Shown: positions 24,714-41,017, numbered from the stretch's first letter. The stretch: DNA of 64,000 bases from Leptospira kirschneri serovar Cynopteri str. 3522 CT (GCF_000243695.2 NZ_AHMN02000008.1:25001-89000), one strand, 5' to 3'. Program-made: numbers and translations. The notes: generated by a model not told the origin, from the sequence alone.

Positions 24714-26432
24714 ATGGTCTCTACACTGAAACCCCGAATGAACGATTCTCTCAAGAATTTCACGGATTCTCTCTTAAAGGATCTGGAAGAAAACGAAAAC
24801 GGATTTTTTAAAATCGAAAATGAAGACGGCCTTGCCTATCTTTCCGTTTTTCCCGCAGGAAAAAAAGGAAAGCCGGTAGACTCCAAAGAAATTTTAAGAA
24901 GAATCGAACTGTTTCAAATTACAGAAAGTTCTCATACGATCATCAAAGAAATTGCAAGTAAATCGGACGGACTGACTCATCTAATCGGAAAATGGCCGGG
25001 TAAGCCCGAAAGTTCAAGAATAGAAATAGAAATTTCCGAAGATAAGATGAAGGCCTTTCTAATCTTTCATCCGCCAAAATACGGCGGAAAAATTTTAAAC
25101 TCCGAACAAATCCAAAAATCGATCGGAGAAAGAGGAATTAAATTCGGAATTCGAAAGGAAAACTTAGATTTACTTTCCGAAGAACCTGAATACGGAAAAA
25201 AAATTCTAATCGCCGAAGGAGAACCACCGGTTCCGGGAAAAAACGGAGATATACGAGTTTTATTCATTCATCCAGCAGCTCCCAATTTAGAAGAAGACGA
25301 ATATGGAAGAATAGACTTTAAGAATATTCAAATTATTCAAAGTGTTGCAAAAGATCAAAAACTAGCAGAAAAAATCTCACCTCTTCCAGGCAAAGAAGGG
25401 AAAAACGTTCTAGGAGAAATACTTCCATACGATTCTGGGAAAGAAGCGGAATGGAAATTAGGACTCAACGTTAGACTCTCTTCAGACGGAATTTCAGTTC
25501 ATTCTTTAATCAATGGAAGACCGATTTTAGATCGTCAAGGAACAATCCGAGTCGATGAAATCTGTCACTTAGAGAATGTTGATTTTTCTACTGGAAACGT
25601 CAATTTTCCTGGAACCATCATTGTAGAAGGTTCGATCGCAGACGGCTTTACTTTAGAAACAGAAGGATCAATTATAGTCAAAAAATCAGTTGGCAAAGTT
25701 TTTTTGAAGGCAGGAGGTGACGTCGTTTTATCCGGAGGTTTTATGGGAAGAAACGGAGGACTTATCGAATCTGGAGCCGACATTTACACACGTTTTGTGG
25801 AACAAGGAAGACTGATCGCAAAAAATACCATTTTTATCGAAGAAGCATCCATGCATTCGGAATTGGTTGCGGGAGAATCAGTAGTAATACGAGGAGGCAG
25901 AGGAGAATTGATCGGTGGAAGTTGTGTCGCAGGTAAGTCCATCGTCTGTACAAAGTTAGGTGCCATTGCAGAAACTAAAACTTCCGTATCCGTCGGAATT
26001 CGTCCGGAACTTTTAGAAGACTTAGAAAAACTACGTTTAGAAATCCAGAAAAATAAAGAAATACTTAAAAAAGTGGAGCAGAGTTTAATAAAATTAAATG
26101 AAGATTCTCAGAGAAGACAACTTACGATCGAAGAAAAAGAAAGCCTTCCCAAACTTTCGGCGATTAAACAGAAATATTCAGGAATTCTAAATAACTTACT
26201 CGGACAGGAACAATCCATGATCATGGGATTTGAACCAGATAAGGATTCGTATGTTGAAGTGGAACAAGAAATTTTTCCGGGTGTAGATATTTATCCAGGC
26301 AAAGGAAAAAATTTTAAAGTACGTCTGAAAGAAATTCCAGGCCCTTCTTTTGTGTTTTTAGGAAACGATGGAAACCCTCAGATTACAAAAGTGAAACCGA
26401 AACGTTTGGGGATTCTGCAAGAAGAAAATTAA
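24714..26432 (+). CDS. FapA-like DUF342 protein (flagellar assembly protein A family)
   Basis: A 572-residue cytoplasmic protein. The C-terminal half is a right-handed beta-helix of the FapA/DUF342 type: GTIIVEGSIADGFTLETEGS, SIIVKKSVGKVFLKAGGDVV, SELVAGESVVIRGGRGELIG and KSIVCTKLGAIAETKTSVSV. A coiled coil follows (ELLEDLEKLRLEIQKNKEIL), then a short C-terminal beta domain. The ATG at 24714 is preceded by AAAAAGGG, a plausible ribosome site. DUF342 proteins occur near flagellar and chemotaxis genes in several phyla and affect polar flagellar assembly. The role in periplasmic-flagella spirochaetes is not established. Confidence 0.8.
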   Translation: MVSTLKPRMNDSLKNFTDSLLKDLEENENGFFKIENEDGLAYLSVFPAGKKGKPVDSKEILRRIELFQITESSHTIIKEIASKSDGLTHLIGKWPGKPESSRIEIEISEDKMKAFLIFHPPKYGGKILNSEQIQKSIGERGIKFGIRKENLDLLSEEPEYGKKILIAEGEPPVPGKNGDIRVLFIHPAAPNLEEDEYGRIDFKNIQIIQSVAKDQKLAEKISPLPGKEGKNVLGEILPYDSGKEAEWKLGLNVRLSSDGISVHSLINGRPILDRQGTIRVDEICHLENVDFSTGNVNFPGTIIVEGSIADGFTLETEGSIIVKKSVGKVFLKAGGDVVLSGGFMGRNGGLIESGADIYTRFVEQGRLIAKNTIFIEEASMHSELVAGESVVIRGGRGELIGGSCVAGKSIVCTKLGAIAETKTSVSVGIRPELLEDLEKLRLEIQKNKEILKKVEQSLIKLNEDSQRRQLTIEEKESLPKLSAIKQKYSGILNNLLGQEQSMIMGFEPDKDSYVEVEQEIFPGVDIYPGKGKNFKVRLKEIPGPSFVFLGNDGNPQITKVKPKRLGILQEEN

Positions 26433-26726
26433 CCAACGTTAGAACTATCCGTTTTTTACTGAGGGTCATATAATAAAGTACCTGGTTCATTAGATTAAAA
26501 ACAAAAGTTTATAATAAAAATTTAAAGTAGAGATCGGTAATTATTTAACGTGAGTTCGGTGTAAAAAATTCGTTTGAGATACCCCATTTTTAGTGCCAGT
26601 ATAAAATGTAGGAACTACTACTTTTAAAGAATTCTCTAATTTTCTCATATCGAATTTACATTAAAAAACATTTCAAATGACATCCAAAATGATTTTAAAT
26701 CTTTTAAACCACGTATAATGCAAAAT
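26433..26726. other. Intergenic repeat remnants
   Basis: No gene. A half copy of element B is seen near 26464 (CATATAATAAAGTACCTGG). The recurring 20-bp motif TTAACGTGAGTTCGGTGTAA lies near 26547, and one 14-bp element (GTAGGAACTACTAC) lies at 26608-26621. Confidence 0.5.
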
Positions 26727-27092
26727 TCACTTTTTATTAATTTTTACTTTTTTTGCGACGATACGTTTTTTTTTCTTAGGTTTCATTTTTGGTTCCGGAA
26801 GCTCTTGAGCCGTAATTTTAACCAAATGACTCATCCACTTTTTATCTTTCAATTGATCTAAAATCAAAAAACTCGGTTTTGCACCCGGATACGCTGGCGC
26901 TTCTTGGACGTTTCCGATCCATTTCCTACCACCTTCCGTGGGTTTTACGAAAAGGTGATTGTCGCAAACAAGAGCTACAATTTTACCATTGCAATAAATT
27001 GCATATTCTCCGAACATTTTTTTAGATACAATTTGACCCGCATCTTTCACTTGATCTACGATAAAATCCACAAAACTTAAATCCGAAGCCAC
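26727..27092 (-). CDS. TfoX N-terminal-domain protein
   Basis: A 121-residue protein. FIVDQVKDAGQIVSKKMFGE and the following YAIYCNGKIVALVCDNHLFV are the hallmark of the TfoX/Sxy N-terminal domain, and the tail is Lys-rich (KPKKKKRIVAKKVKINKK). The C-terminal domain of true competence regulators is missing, as in most stand-alone TfoX-N proteins outside gamma-proteobacteria. A direct role in competence should not be assumed. It is convergent with the upstream fapA-like gene and probably transcribed alone. Confidence 0.85.
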   Translation of the reverse strand: MASDLSFVDFIVDQVKDAGQIVSKKMFGEYAIYCNGKIVALVCDNHLFVKPTEGGRKWIGNVQEAPAYPGAKPSFLILDQLKDKKWMSHLVKITAQELPEPKMKPKKKKRIVAKKVKINKK

Positions 27093-27176
27093 TTTTTAGA
27101 CCTTATTATTTTAGTACTCAAAACCATATCCCAAATTTTACACCTCTGGATTTGTTTCAAAACTTGATACAATACG

Positions 27177-27571
27177 TTATTCGTCTTTAGAAGACTGAAA
27201 CAATTCTTGACAGGAAGGAATCCCTCCACCTTCCATTTCTTCGCAAGGCACTTTCAATAAATCTTCCATACAAGTTTTAACTTTGGCAATCTGAGCGTCC
27301 GTGACCTTTTCGTATTCATCTGGAAGAATGTTCTGATCTTTCTGTTCTTCCATACATTGTTCCACGGAATAAGTTGTGTTCTCGGAAGATTTTTCCGAAG
27401 CAGGTAAGGTTTCTAAATAACGACTGGCACATTCAGCGGTTTTAGTACAAAGTCTGATGAAATAATCCTTACTTAGTTTTTGAACCTCTTCTTTAGAAAT
27501 AGAAGGGCCTTTTTTACAAGTAAAAGTTGAAACAAAAATAAAAAACAGTATTATGATTTTAGATGAAATAT

Positions 27572-27575
<4 letters not shown>
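27177..27575 (-). CDS. Cys-containing lipoprotein of unknown function
   Basis: A 132-residue protein with a signal peptide (IIILFFIFVSTFTC) and lipid-attachment Cys20 followed by KKG. The mature part has six further cysteines spread as C43, C49, C74, C102, C110 and C121, probably forming disulfides in the periplasm. It is mostly helical. It overlaps the RsbW-like gene by 4 nt and so is translationally coupled to it, which hints at an envelope-stress signalling link. I do not recognise a named family. Confidence 0.7.
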
Positions 27576-28000
<425 letters not shown>

Positions 28001-28139
28001 TTTAATTCAATTTTTATAATAAAATAAACTAATATCTTGTTATACGCCGCAAAAATTCCATCGCCGTACGACCTATCAAAGATTACTACAAAAAGTACGC
28101 TAAGTCCAACAATTAACTCTTCTAAAACAAAAATTCAAA

Positions 28140-28240
28140 AGAGTTGTTGAAAAATTCCATAGTGGAAATTTGCAAAACTGTTTCAATTCTCCATTTCAAT
28201 ACAATGAAAACAGACGGAGAATTTATTTTTCAACAACTCT
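28140..28240 (+). repeat. Miniature inverted-repeat element A, copy 3
   Basis: 101 bp, the reference copy. The left end is AGAGTTGTTGAAAAATTCC and the right end AATTTATTTTTCAACAACTCT minus one base. Flanks are AAA on both sides, compatible with a 3-bp duplication but ambiguous because of the A-run. Confidence 0.85.
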
Positions 28241-28401
28241 AAAATACTTTGAAAACGATCTATTGAACATTAATTAGATGAATTCACAACAATAGATAGA
28301 AAATCTAAAATTGTAAAAACTTTTATACATCACGTTTCTGTAAATAAAAAGTTTCTTTTTATAAAATTTACAAGTATTTGATTTTTTTCTAAATCTATAT
28401 T

Positions 28402-28501
28402 AGAGTTATTGAAAAATTCCATAGCTGCGATTGACAAAATTGCTCCAATCAACCGTTTTCATAAAATAGAAACAGATGGAAAATTCATTTTTCAACACTC
28501 T
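28402..28501 (+). repeat. Miniature inverted-repeat element A, copy 4
   Basis: It starts AGAGTTATTGAAAAATTCC and ends TTCATTTTTCAACACTCT. It is flanked by ATT (28399-28401) and ATT (28502-28504), a clean 3-bp direct repeat. It lies about 60 bp beyond the 3' end of the Xer gene. Confidence 0.85.
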
Positions 28502-28563
28502 ATTGATTTTCTAAAACATTAGAAATGTTTTTTAAACTATTGCTATCAATTTAGGTTTTACTA

Positions 28564-29462
<899 letters not shown>

Positions 29463-29641
29463 CTTTTAGTCCCGTCTGAAATGTTTAACAAGTACTAAAT
29501 CCTTCGGACGTTTCCCCTCAGGAGAATTAAACTTTTTTATGTTGCCTAAAGGGTTTATTGGAAAATTCTAATCGAAACCCCGGACAAATTCAGTTCCGGT
29601 TTTCTTTTTTTCTACGGATGAGAATAAAAACTTCTGTATTT

Positions 29642-30429
<788 letters not shown>

Positions 30430-30433
<4 letters not shown>

Positions 30434-30567
30434 GTCATTTAAAAAATTTTTCTTTTTTCATTTTACAAAGTAAGAATGTTTTATTTTTAAAATTTAGTTT
30501 TTTATTCGTTTTTAAACCAGAAACACTTTCCCACAAATTACTCTTCTGTATCGATTTTTTTGTATGA
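30430..30567 (+). CDS. Possible 45-residue coupled small membrane protein
   Basis: This frame starts with ATG at 30430, overlapping the stop of the TPR gene as ATGA. It ends with TGA at 30565, overlapping the start of the SGNH gene as ATGA. The exact double coupling is unlikely to be chance, although the composition (Phe/Leu-rich, SFLFVFKPETLSHKLLFCID) could also reflect an inactivated segment of an ancestral gene. No homologue is known to me. Confidence 0.4.
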
Positions 30568-31592
30568 ATTTTATTTCCATCAGTAAAATCTTTTTTCTCT
30601 TTATCGTCTGCATTTTGTTAGTTGAATTTATAATGAGAATATTCCCTCCTACGGGTTTGGTTTATAAACTCAGAGATAAACAAGTTCATTGTATCGAAGA
30701 ATGGGAAATTCCTGAAATTTTACTCTGTCCTAATTCAGATACAATCCTTCCCCACCCTGCCGGATTTACTTTTCGAGTTCGGGTAGATGAACAAGGAGAA
30801 AGAATCGTCTCGGAAGAAAAAACGGTTCCAGGTAAAAAGCCTGAAGTTTGGCTGATGGGGGATTCGATTGCTTATGGTTTTGGCCTCAACGATTCTGAGA
30901 CGATCGCTTGGAAAATGCAGGAGACTCTCCAGCAGTTCGGGTTCCAAGTTCGAAATCTGGGCGTTGACTCCCTTGGTACAGGAGGGATTCAAAGAAGAAT
31001 GGAAAGAAAACTAATTTGTAAAGAATCGAATCAGAATCATTGTATTTTGCCGAAGGCAATCTTTTGGATCTATCATCCTTCGGATCTGCAAGACGTCCAC
31101 AGGGATTTTTACTTAAGAAATTCATTATCCGGTAGATGGTTTTTTCGCAGTTCGATTTTTCTATCCAGATATAGTGCCCTTTATAACTTTTTTAAAATCC
31201 AAAACGAAATTAGAAAACTTGAAAATCTTCGTAAAAAAGGTCCTGAAATTATTCCGGAAACTCTTTCCGATTATCCGCAAGACCATCCTTCCTTTTTTGA
31301 AATGAAAACTTTTTTTGATACATGCAAAAAATTGAATATTTCTTTGACCGTGGTTTTATATCCGAACGGCTCACATTCCTTAACCCCTCTTATTTCTACA
31401 CCTTTGTTAGACCAAATCGCTCAAATTGCAGAAAAAAATGGTTTTTCTGTTTTGGATACAAGGCCCGATTTTATTCAGGAATTTAATCAATACAAAACGG
31501 ATTTTTATCTTCCTAACGACGGTCATCCTAATTCTACCGCAGCCAAACTCATCGCAGATAGGATTTCAAAAGAAGTTATTTCAAAGTTTTGA
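30564..31592 (+). CDS. SGNH/GDSL-like hydrolase, membrane-anchored
   Basis: A 342-residue protein. It has an N-terminal signal anchor (ISKIFFLFIVCILLVEFIM) and an extracytoplasmic SGNH domain: block I VWLMGDSIAYGFG with Ser101, a Gly block NLGVDSLGTGG, and the C-terminal block DGHPNSTAAKLIAD with the Asp-x-x-His pair. Such proteins act as esterases or acetyltransferase partners on polysaccharides or lipids. The neighbouring TPR lipoprotein is coupled through a small frame. It differs from the SGNH protein at 34355, which pairs with an MBOAT. Confidence 0.75.
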   Translation: MNFISISKIFFLFIVCILLVEFIMRIFPPTGLVYKLRDKQVHCIEEWEIPEILLCPNSDTILPHPAGFTFRVRVDEQGERIVSEEKTVPGKKPEVWLMGDSIAYGFGLNDSETIAWKMQETLQQFGFQVRNLGVDSLGTGGIQRRMERKLICKESNQNHCILPKAIFWIYHPSDLQDVHRDFYLRNSLSGRWFFRSSIFLSRYSALYNFFKIQNEIRKLENLRKKGPEIIPETLSDYPQDHPSFFEMKTFFDTCKKLNISLTVVLYPNGSHSLTPLISTPLLDQIAQIAEKNGFSVLDTRPDFIQEFNQYKTDFYLPNDGHPNSTAAKLIADRISKEVISKF

Positions 31593-31782
31593 TAAAATTT
31601 TATCACTGCCACTGTAAAGAGTAACACCCAAAATATACGGCTCATTTTTATGTAATGCGGGCTCTGCGTAAAAACTGAATTTTTCTATAAAAAATGTAGG
31701 AGCTCATACAAATCTAGATTTTATAGATCCATTCTGGAAATGTAGGAACTACTACTTTTAGAAAAAAATTTTAATCATTCAT
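31593..31782. repeat. Short intergenic region with 14-bp elements
   Basis: It contains GATAAAATTTTATC directly after the SGNH stop codon and two direct 14-bp elements (31696-31709, 31742-31755). The latter is followed by TTTTAGAAAAAA exactly as in the large repeats, so this is a deletion derivative of the ~450-bp repeat. Confidence 0.5.
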
Positions 31783-31848
31783 TTGATTTTTTCCTTTTTT
31801 TTATCTAAAAAACGATCTTCTCGAATCTATCTTGGAACCGTTTCTGAT

Positions 31849-32382
31849 ATGGGCATACTATTATTGAATTCAGATTATAAGATACAGTCTACTCTTCAAG
31901 AAGACCAAACTAACGTTGTAACCCTTCTGATTCCGGAAGCTACACTTCTGCTATATCCTGAAAAGGAGAGAAAAAACCTTCCTAAAAGAATTCCACAACT
32001 TTTGAAAGTATATGGCAAATACTTAACCTCAGCCAATCGTTTGGGAAAAAAAGCGAATAAAACAATGTATCAAAACAGTCCTGGTAAAAAGAAGTTAAAA
32101 AAAATTAGCGTTCGGATAAGCACCGGAAACTGGGCTTTGTTAGGTGCACTTTCTCAATCGCATGGTGTTTCCCGTTGTTTTCTTTTTAATTATCTTTTAT
32201 GGTTGGATCGGATTGGAGTTGGAGACTCTATCGTGAGTACGATGAATGAAGGAGTTCCCACGTTTCACAGAAACTACAGCTATATCTTGAACCTAGACTT
32301 ATTCAACAATCAAATTTCAAGGATCTTAAAATGTGATCCCGAAAATTATTTTAACGTGAAGCAGGACGTAAGGGACCCATAA
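31849..32382 (+). CDS. DUF1564-family protein with repeat-derived C-terminus
   Basis: About 177 residues from the ATG at 31849; a TTG at 31783 would add 22. Segments [55 protein letters not shown] and [17 protein letters not shown] are characteristic of DUF1564, a family expanded in pathogenic Leptospira. The arrangement resembles ribbon-helix-helix-like or small DNA-binding regulators, but no function is established. The last nine codons (NVKQDVRDP) lie inside the dispersed repeat that starts at 32351, so the natural C-terminus has probably been lost and replaced. Confidence 0.75.
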   Translation: MGILLLNSDYKIQSTLQEDQTNVVTLLIPEATLLLYPEKERKNLPKRIPQLLKVYGKYLTSANRLGKKANKTMYQNSPGKKKLKKISVRISTGNWALLGALSQSHGVSRCFLFNYLLWLDRIGVGDSIVSTMNEGVPTFHRNYSYILNLDLFNNQISRILKCDPENYFNVKQDVRDP

Positions 32383-32806
32383 TTCTGAAAAAAGCTGGGA
32401 TCTGAACTTTATAGATCGATTCCTTAAATGTAGGAACTAACACAAAACTTAGGTTTGTCTGTAAAATGATGTGAGAAACTACACCAATTTATAAAATAGA
32501 ATTTTATAATAATTGAATCTGTCGTATTTAAGTGTGGGTACTACTGCAAATCACGATTTTACGAACAAATTCTAAAATTGTAGGAACTCATACTTTTAAA
32601 GAATGTGTTCTCGACCGAACTCACGTTAAAATGGGATTCAAATTTTGATGATGACCGCAAAACAGCAGTTTTGTGCAAAAGCCGGATGAACGATGATTCT
32701 TTTTGTATCTCATAGCAGTTCCCACAATTTTCAAAGCTTAATTGTAAATCCACGATTTGTAAGAGTTCCCACATCTATTTTTTTTTACGAAAAAATTGAC
32801 CTAAGA
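32351..32806 (+). repeat. Dispersed ~450-bp repeat, copy 2
   Basis: It runs from TTAACGTGAAGCAGGACGTA to GAAAAAATTGACCTAAG and aligns with 15919-16371 over the full length. Six 14-bp elements lie at 32430, 32471, 32534, 32580 (direct), 32712 and 32759 (inverted), in the same order as copy 1. Its first bases form the end of the DUF1564 gene. It is inverted relative to 37660-38068. Confidence 0.85.
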
Positions 32807-32928
32807 TAAAACGAATCTATTACGCCGAATTCGCGTTATTTTAACGTTTTAAATTATCAAGACTGATTGATTCGATTCTTAAAACAAACTTTTAAAAAAT
32901 TCCAAACGAAACAAAAGATTCAAAAAAC
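32807..32928. other. Gap before MBOAT gene end
   Basis: AT-rich, with one copy of the recurring TTACGCCGAATTCGCGTTA motif (about 32821-32840). No gene. Confidence 0.4.
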
Positions 32929-35695
<2,767 letters not shown>

Positions 35696-35844
35696 GGATA
35701 GAGGAAAGGTTGAAATACAAGGCTTTCATGGCAAGCGAATTAGTTACAAATTACGGCTCTAAAAAAATCACAAATTGTAACTATTCAATCCAGACTGGAA
35801 CCTAAAAAAACGTGAATTCGGTATAATGCCGCGAAAGAATCGCG

Positions 35845-36065
35845 AGGAACGCTCTCTCAAACTAAAGCGTCTCACTTCTTGAATTAAAATAAAACGTTTC
35901 CTGAATGCCAATCCTTAGAGAGGCGCATTCACTGAGTTTTCCGGGTCGCATTTTATAGGCGCTCGACAGATCGTATTCTGCATTAAAACTAAAGACGATT
36001 GTTGTATTATATTTCCTATATACAATTGATTGACCAGAGCTAAAAAGCCCACCGGCTTGCCACAG
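35845..36065. repeat. GC-richer dispersed repeat fragments
   Basis: GAATGCCAATCCTTAGAGAG, GAGTTTTCCGGGTCGC, GCGCTCGACAGATCG and GACCAGAGCTAAAAAGCCCA recur with small changes at 44500-44690 and 48660-48825. The order is only partly kept. The base composition is clearly less AT-rich than the surroundings, so these may be scattered pieces of an older mobile element or gene. Confidence 0.55.
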
Positions 36066-36194
36066 AAAGCCCCGATTGTCAAAAATAGAATATGTCTGAA
36101 TTTTTAGTCATTTGTCAAAAAGAACGAATATCCAAAAAATAAATGTCTTTCTAATTCCCTTGAAAACGTGGGAATTACTACTTTTTTCCGTTTT

Positions 36195-36400
36195 TTTAAC
36201 GTGAGTTTCGGCGTAAAGAATGTTCATTTTTCTAAAAAAAGTTGTGATCTCAATTCCTAAAATGTAGGAACTACCACAAATCACGATTTTACAAACAAAT
36301 CCTAAAATCGTAGGAACTCATACTTTTAGAAAAATCTTTCTCGTTTCCTTACGCTGAACTTACCATGATAAATCTGTATGAGTTCCCACACTTTAAACAG
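36195..36400 (+). repeat. Shortened copy of the ~450-bp dispersed repeat
   Basis: TTTAACGTGAGTTTCGGCGT opens the copy, followed by AAAATGTAGGAACTACCACA, CAAATCACGATTTTAC and AAAATCGTAGGAACTCATAC, matching the middle of copies 1 and 2. Both the first 80 bp and the ~130-bp right part are deleted or altered. Confidence 0.6.
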
Positions 36401-36500
36401 AGAAAAACTTTCAAAATTCTCATGCGAAAAAAGGATCTGCTTTACAACGAAAGAGTCTAAAAATAGATCAAATTTAGAACCATTCTAATTCGAGGAAACA

Positions 36501-37448
36501 ATGGCCCATAAACTAATTATCATAGGTTCCGGACCAGCCGGACATACTGCAGCGATTTACGCCGCCAGAGCCAACTTAAACCCGGTTATGTATGAAGGAT
36601 TTATGGCGGGTGGAATCGCCGCAGGAGGCCAACTTACTACTACCACTGAAGTGGAAAACTTTCCAGGTTTTCCGGAAGGGATTGATGGAACTAAATTAAC
36701 TCAACTTTTTCGGGAACAATCTATTAAATATGGGACAAAGATCCTTACTCAAACCATCACTAAAGTAGATTTTTCTTCCAAACCGTTTAAACTCTGGTCG
36801 GACGATGAACTGATCGAAGCGCATGCAGTCATCATAGCCACCGGAGCCACCGCAAAAAGAATGAACGTGATGGGCGAAGACATTTATTGGCAAAGAGGAA
36901 TCTCCGCCTGTGCAGTTTGTGACGGAGCCCTTCCGATTTACAGAAATAAAGAACTCGTAGTTGTAGGAGGTGGAGACTCGGCGATAGAAGAAGCTTCCCA
37001 CCTAACTAAGTTCGCATCAAAAGTGTATTTGGTTCATAGAAGAGATTCTCTGCGCGCTTCCAAAATTATGCAGAAAAGAGCAACTACTCATCCTAAAATA
37101 GAAATCATTTGGAATTCTCAAGTGAAGGAGGCCAAAGGCGATGGTAAAAATCTTACCTCTTTGACTTTAGAAAACACGGTAAACGGCCAAAGAAAAGAAC
37201 TTCCAGTCGGCGGACTTTTTTATGCAATCGGACACAAACCCAATACGGACATTTTCCAAGGGATTTTGGATTTAGATGAAAGCGGTTATATCAAAACAAT
37301 TCCCGGCTCCACCAAAACGAACATAGAAGGAGTTTTTGCAGCGGGAGACGTTCAAGACAAAATTTATCGCCAAGCCGTCTCTGCCGCAGGTTCCGGATGT
37401 ATGGCTGCCTTAGACGCAGAACGCTGGTTAGAGTCTATAGAAGAATAA
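36501..37448 (+). CDS. trxB: Thioredoxin reductase
   Basis: A 315-residue cytoplasmic flavoprotein that transfers electrons from NADPH to thioredoxin. The FAD-binding [10 protein letters not shown] lies at residues 9-18, the redox pair Cys137-x2-Cys140 in SACAVCDGA, the NADPH-binding [13 protein letters not shown] in the middle, and the second FAD motif [20 protein letters not shown] near the C-terminus. The length is typical of low-molecular-weight TrxB. The gene stands alone between repeat regions. Position inside inverted dispersed repeats may make its orientation variable between strains. Confidence 0.95.
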   Translation: MAHKLIIIGSGPAGHTAAIYAARANLNPVMYEGFMAGGIAAGGQLTTTTEVENFPGFPEGIDGTKLTQLFREQSIKYGTKILTQTITKVDFSSKPFKLWSDDELIEAHAVIIATGATAKRMNVMGEDIYWQRGISACAVCDGALPIYRNKELVVVGGGDSAIEEASHLTKFASKVYLVHRRDSLRASKIMQKRATTHPKIEIIWNSQVKEAKGDGKNLTSLTLENTVNGQRKELPVGGLFYAIGHKPNTDIFQGILDLDESGYIKTIPGSTKTNIEGVFAAGDVQDKIYRQAVSAAGSGCMAALDAERWLESIEE

Positions 37449-37452
37449 GAGT

Positions 37453-37475
37453 TTTAGAATATTCTAAAATTTTTA
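37453..37475 (+). terminator. Possible trxB terminator
   Basis: An 18-bp perfect palindrome, TTTTAGAATATTCTAAAA, begins 5 bp after the trxB stop and is followed by TTTTT. The stem is almost all A:T, so strength is doubtful. Confidence 0.4.
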
Positions 37476-37659
37476 ATATCCTTAATTTAGATTTTACGAA
37501 ACTTACTTTTTTATTTTTTACATCTAAAAAATTTTAAAACTTAAACGCAGTTTAGTCAGAACTATAGAATAACGTGAGCAGGATGTAATAGATTCGTTTT
37601 ATAAAAACATGATTTTTCCATAAAAAAATAAATGTTTAAAATTTGTAATGCGACTTAAT

Positions 37660-38068
37660 CTGTGGGAACTCTCACAAATCGTAGATTTACAGTTAAACTT
37701 TGAAAATTGTGGGAACTACTATAAAATACAAAAAGAATCATCGTCCATCCGGTTTTTACATAAAACTACTGTTTTGTGGTCATCATCAAAATTTGAATCC
37801 CATTTTAACGCGAGTTCGGCTTAAGAAAACATTTTTTAAAAGTATGAGTTCTTACAATTTTAGAATTTGTTCGTAAAATTGTGGTTTGTGAGAGTTTTCG
37901 CACTTGAATACGACAGATTCAATTATTATAAAATTCTATTTTATAAATTGGTGTAGTTTCCCACATCATTTTACAGACAAACCTAAGTTTTGTGTTAGTT
38001 CCTACATTTAAGGAATCGATCTATAAAGTTCAGATCCCAGCTTTTTTCAGAATCATAGGTTTCCTACT
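37660..38068 (-). repeat. Dispersed ~450-bp repeat, copy 3 (inverted)
   Basis: The reverse complement aligns with 32351-32760, starting from GATTCTGAAAAAAGCTGGGA. 14-bp elements lie at 37662, 37709, 37842, 37951 and 37992, with a damaged one near 37888. Relative to copy 2 it is in opposite orientation, about 4.9 kb away. Confidence 0.85.
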
Positions 38069-38137
38069 ATAACCAACCACACAAGTTGAATAGGATTTTA
38101 GAATCCAAATTGAACTCAGCAAAACGCACATTATTCA

Positions 38138-38180
<43 letters not shown>

Positions 38181-38600
38181 TTTTTCTGATAGAGAAAAAT
38201 CTTTCAAATTTTCCCACCACCTCTCCTCCTCCACCCGAAACGCGGGCGGGGCCGATCTTTTTACAGAGGATTTGTCGTAATTCCGACAGATTTATATTGA
38301 GATCCAAATACTTGTGTGGTTGGTTATGGCCTCTCACGTTAAAATGAGTTCCCAATATTTTATATTGAAACAAGATTTTATGATTAAAATTCGCGACACT
38401 CAACTTTATATGGATCCGTAAAAATGATTTTCAAAGTGAAGTTCGATTTTAAAATTTAGAAATTTTAGAGTTTTCACAAACTCAAAGTATGGTTGTAAAA
38501 TTCTAGAATTATTGCAACTGCTCGCAAAAGATTTTATCGGTACGAATTTAAAATCGAGGGTATCAAGTTCTTTGGTTGACGGATTCGTACCGTTATCAAT

Positions 38601-38691
38601 AGAGTTGTCGAAAAATTTCTAGTGAAAATTAGCAAAATCTGCTTCAATTGACCATTTCAATACAACGGAGAATTTATTTTTCAAAAACTCT
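38601..38691 (+). repeat. Miniature inverted-repeat element A, copy 5
   Basis: It starts AGAGTTGTCGAAAAATTTC and ends TTATTTTTCAAAAACTCT, with about 10 bp deleted inside. It is flanked by AAT (38598-38600) and AAT (38692-38694). Confidence 0.8.
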
Positions 38692-38906
38692 AATTTCTAC
38701 AGATACATTCAAGATCGAATTAAGACATTCTTTTATAAAAATTGCTCCTCTTTCACTGTCTGAAAATTACGAGTAATTATTGAGCATTAAATTAACATAA
38801 CGATAGCCGTTTTCAGAAATATTTTTGGATCGAAATAGTAATGAAATATAACGTTTTCAAAAAACCGTTTTTATAATATCTCATATTTCTACCAAAACCA
38901 ATTGGA

Positions 38907-39500
38907 TCAATCTTCACCGCTTAGACCACTTCCTATCCCTTTTTGATAAAGACGGATTCTATCTTCGTCCATTCCTACAAGTGTATGAGAAATTTTTAAT
39001 TCTTTTCCTAAAACCTCCGTTCCGGTTCTTAATTCAACCACTCTGTACCAAATTTCGTTAGAAGGAATATAAAAAGCGTGATTGACACAAAGACATTTGA
39101 ACTTAAAACCTAAAGAACCTTCTGCGGGCACCATAGAATGAGGAGCCGCAAAAAAATAAAAATCTTCTTTGGTTGTGTTTCTAACAACCAATACGAATTT
39201 TTTTTTAGAACCGGGTTTGAAATAAAATTCAGATCCTTCTATTTTAGAAGAAACAGGAGCCTCCGACAGATCCTTAACACTTCCGGTAGCCCATAAATCT
39301 ACGGGTCTTTGAGAAGCTCCCTCGTAGAGTTCCATTTCTAAAGGAAAATTTTTTTTCTCCCAAAGAATTTGAACCTGAATCTGCCGATTTGGATCAAAAG
39401 AAACCGATTCAAGATTTTCAGAATTGGAAATTTCTTTTTTACAACCAAACAGATCTAAAAAAAGAATCAAAATTAGAATTTTATAAATTAACTTCTTCAA
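38907..39500 (-). CDS. Putative lipoprotein, cupredoxin-like
   Basis: A 197-residue protein with a signal peptide ([13 protein letters not shown]) and lipid Cys20. The mature part is beta-rich. [20 protein letters not shown] and [20 protein letters not shown] resemble the edge strands and the Cys/His region of cupredoxin-like or COX2-like folds (Cys-x-Cys-x2-His). Metal binding is a guess. It is followed upstream, same strand, by the discoidin-like lipoprotein 50 bp away, so the two probably share a transcript starting at the Fur-type box. Confidence 0.6.
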   Translation of the reverse strand: MKKLIYKILILILFLDLFGCKKEISNSENLESVSFDPNRQIQVQILWEKKNFPLEMELYEGASQRPVDLWATGSVKDLSEAPVSSKIEGSEFYFKPGSKKKFVLVVRNTTKEDFYFFAAPHSMVPAEGSLGFKFKCLCVNHAFYIPSNEIWYRVVELRTGTEVLGKELKISHTLVGMDEDRIRLYQKGIGSGLSGED

Positions 39501-39550
39501 TTGAAAAAAACCTAAAATTTTAGAATGTAAAATTTCTCTAAAAAAGAAAT

Positions 39551-41017
<1,467 letters not shown>

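Larger units (their letters stand above)
28001..28563. other. Intergenic region with two inverted-repeat elements
   Basis: No gene between the RsbW-like gene and the Xer recombinase gene, both on the minus strand. Two copies of element A (28140-28240 and 28402-28501) lie 161 bp apart in the same orientation. I looked for a dif-like palindrome near the recombinase and saw none. Confidence 0.55.
35696..36500. other. 800-bp repeat-rich intergenic region
   Basis: No gene. It holds a mosaic of GC-richer repeat fragments (35845-36065) and a shortened copy of the ~450-bp repeat (36195-36400). 14-bp elements lie at 36178, 36264, 36310 and 36376. The leader of trxB (36480-36500) has GAGGAAAC just before the ATG, a plausible ribosome site. 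Confidence 0.55.

Noticed and set aside
28001..28563. A dif site beside the Xer recombinase gene
   Set aside because: The only structured sequences are two copies of inverted-repeat element A, which occur elsewhere without a recombinase; no dif-like 28-bp palindrome was seen.
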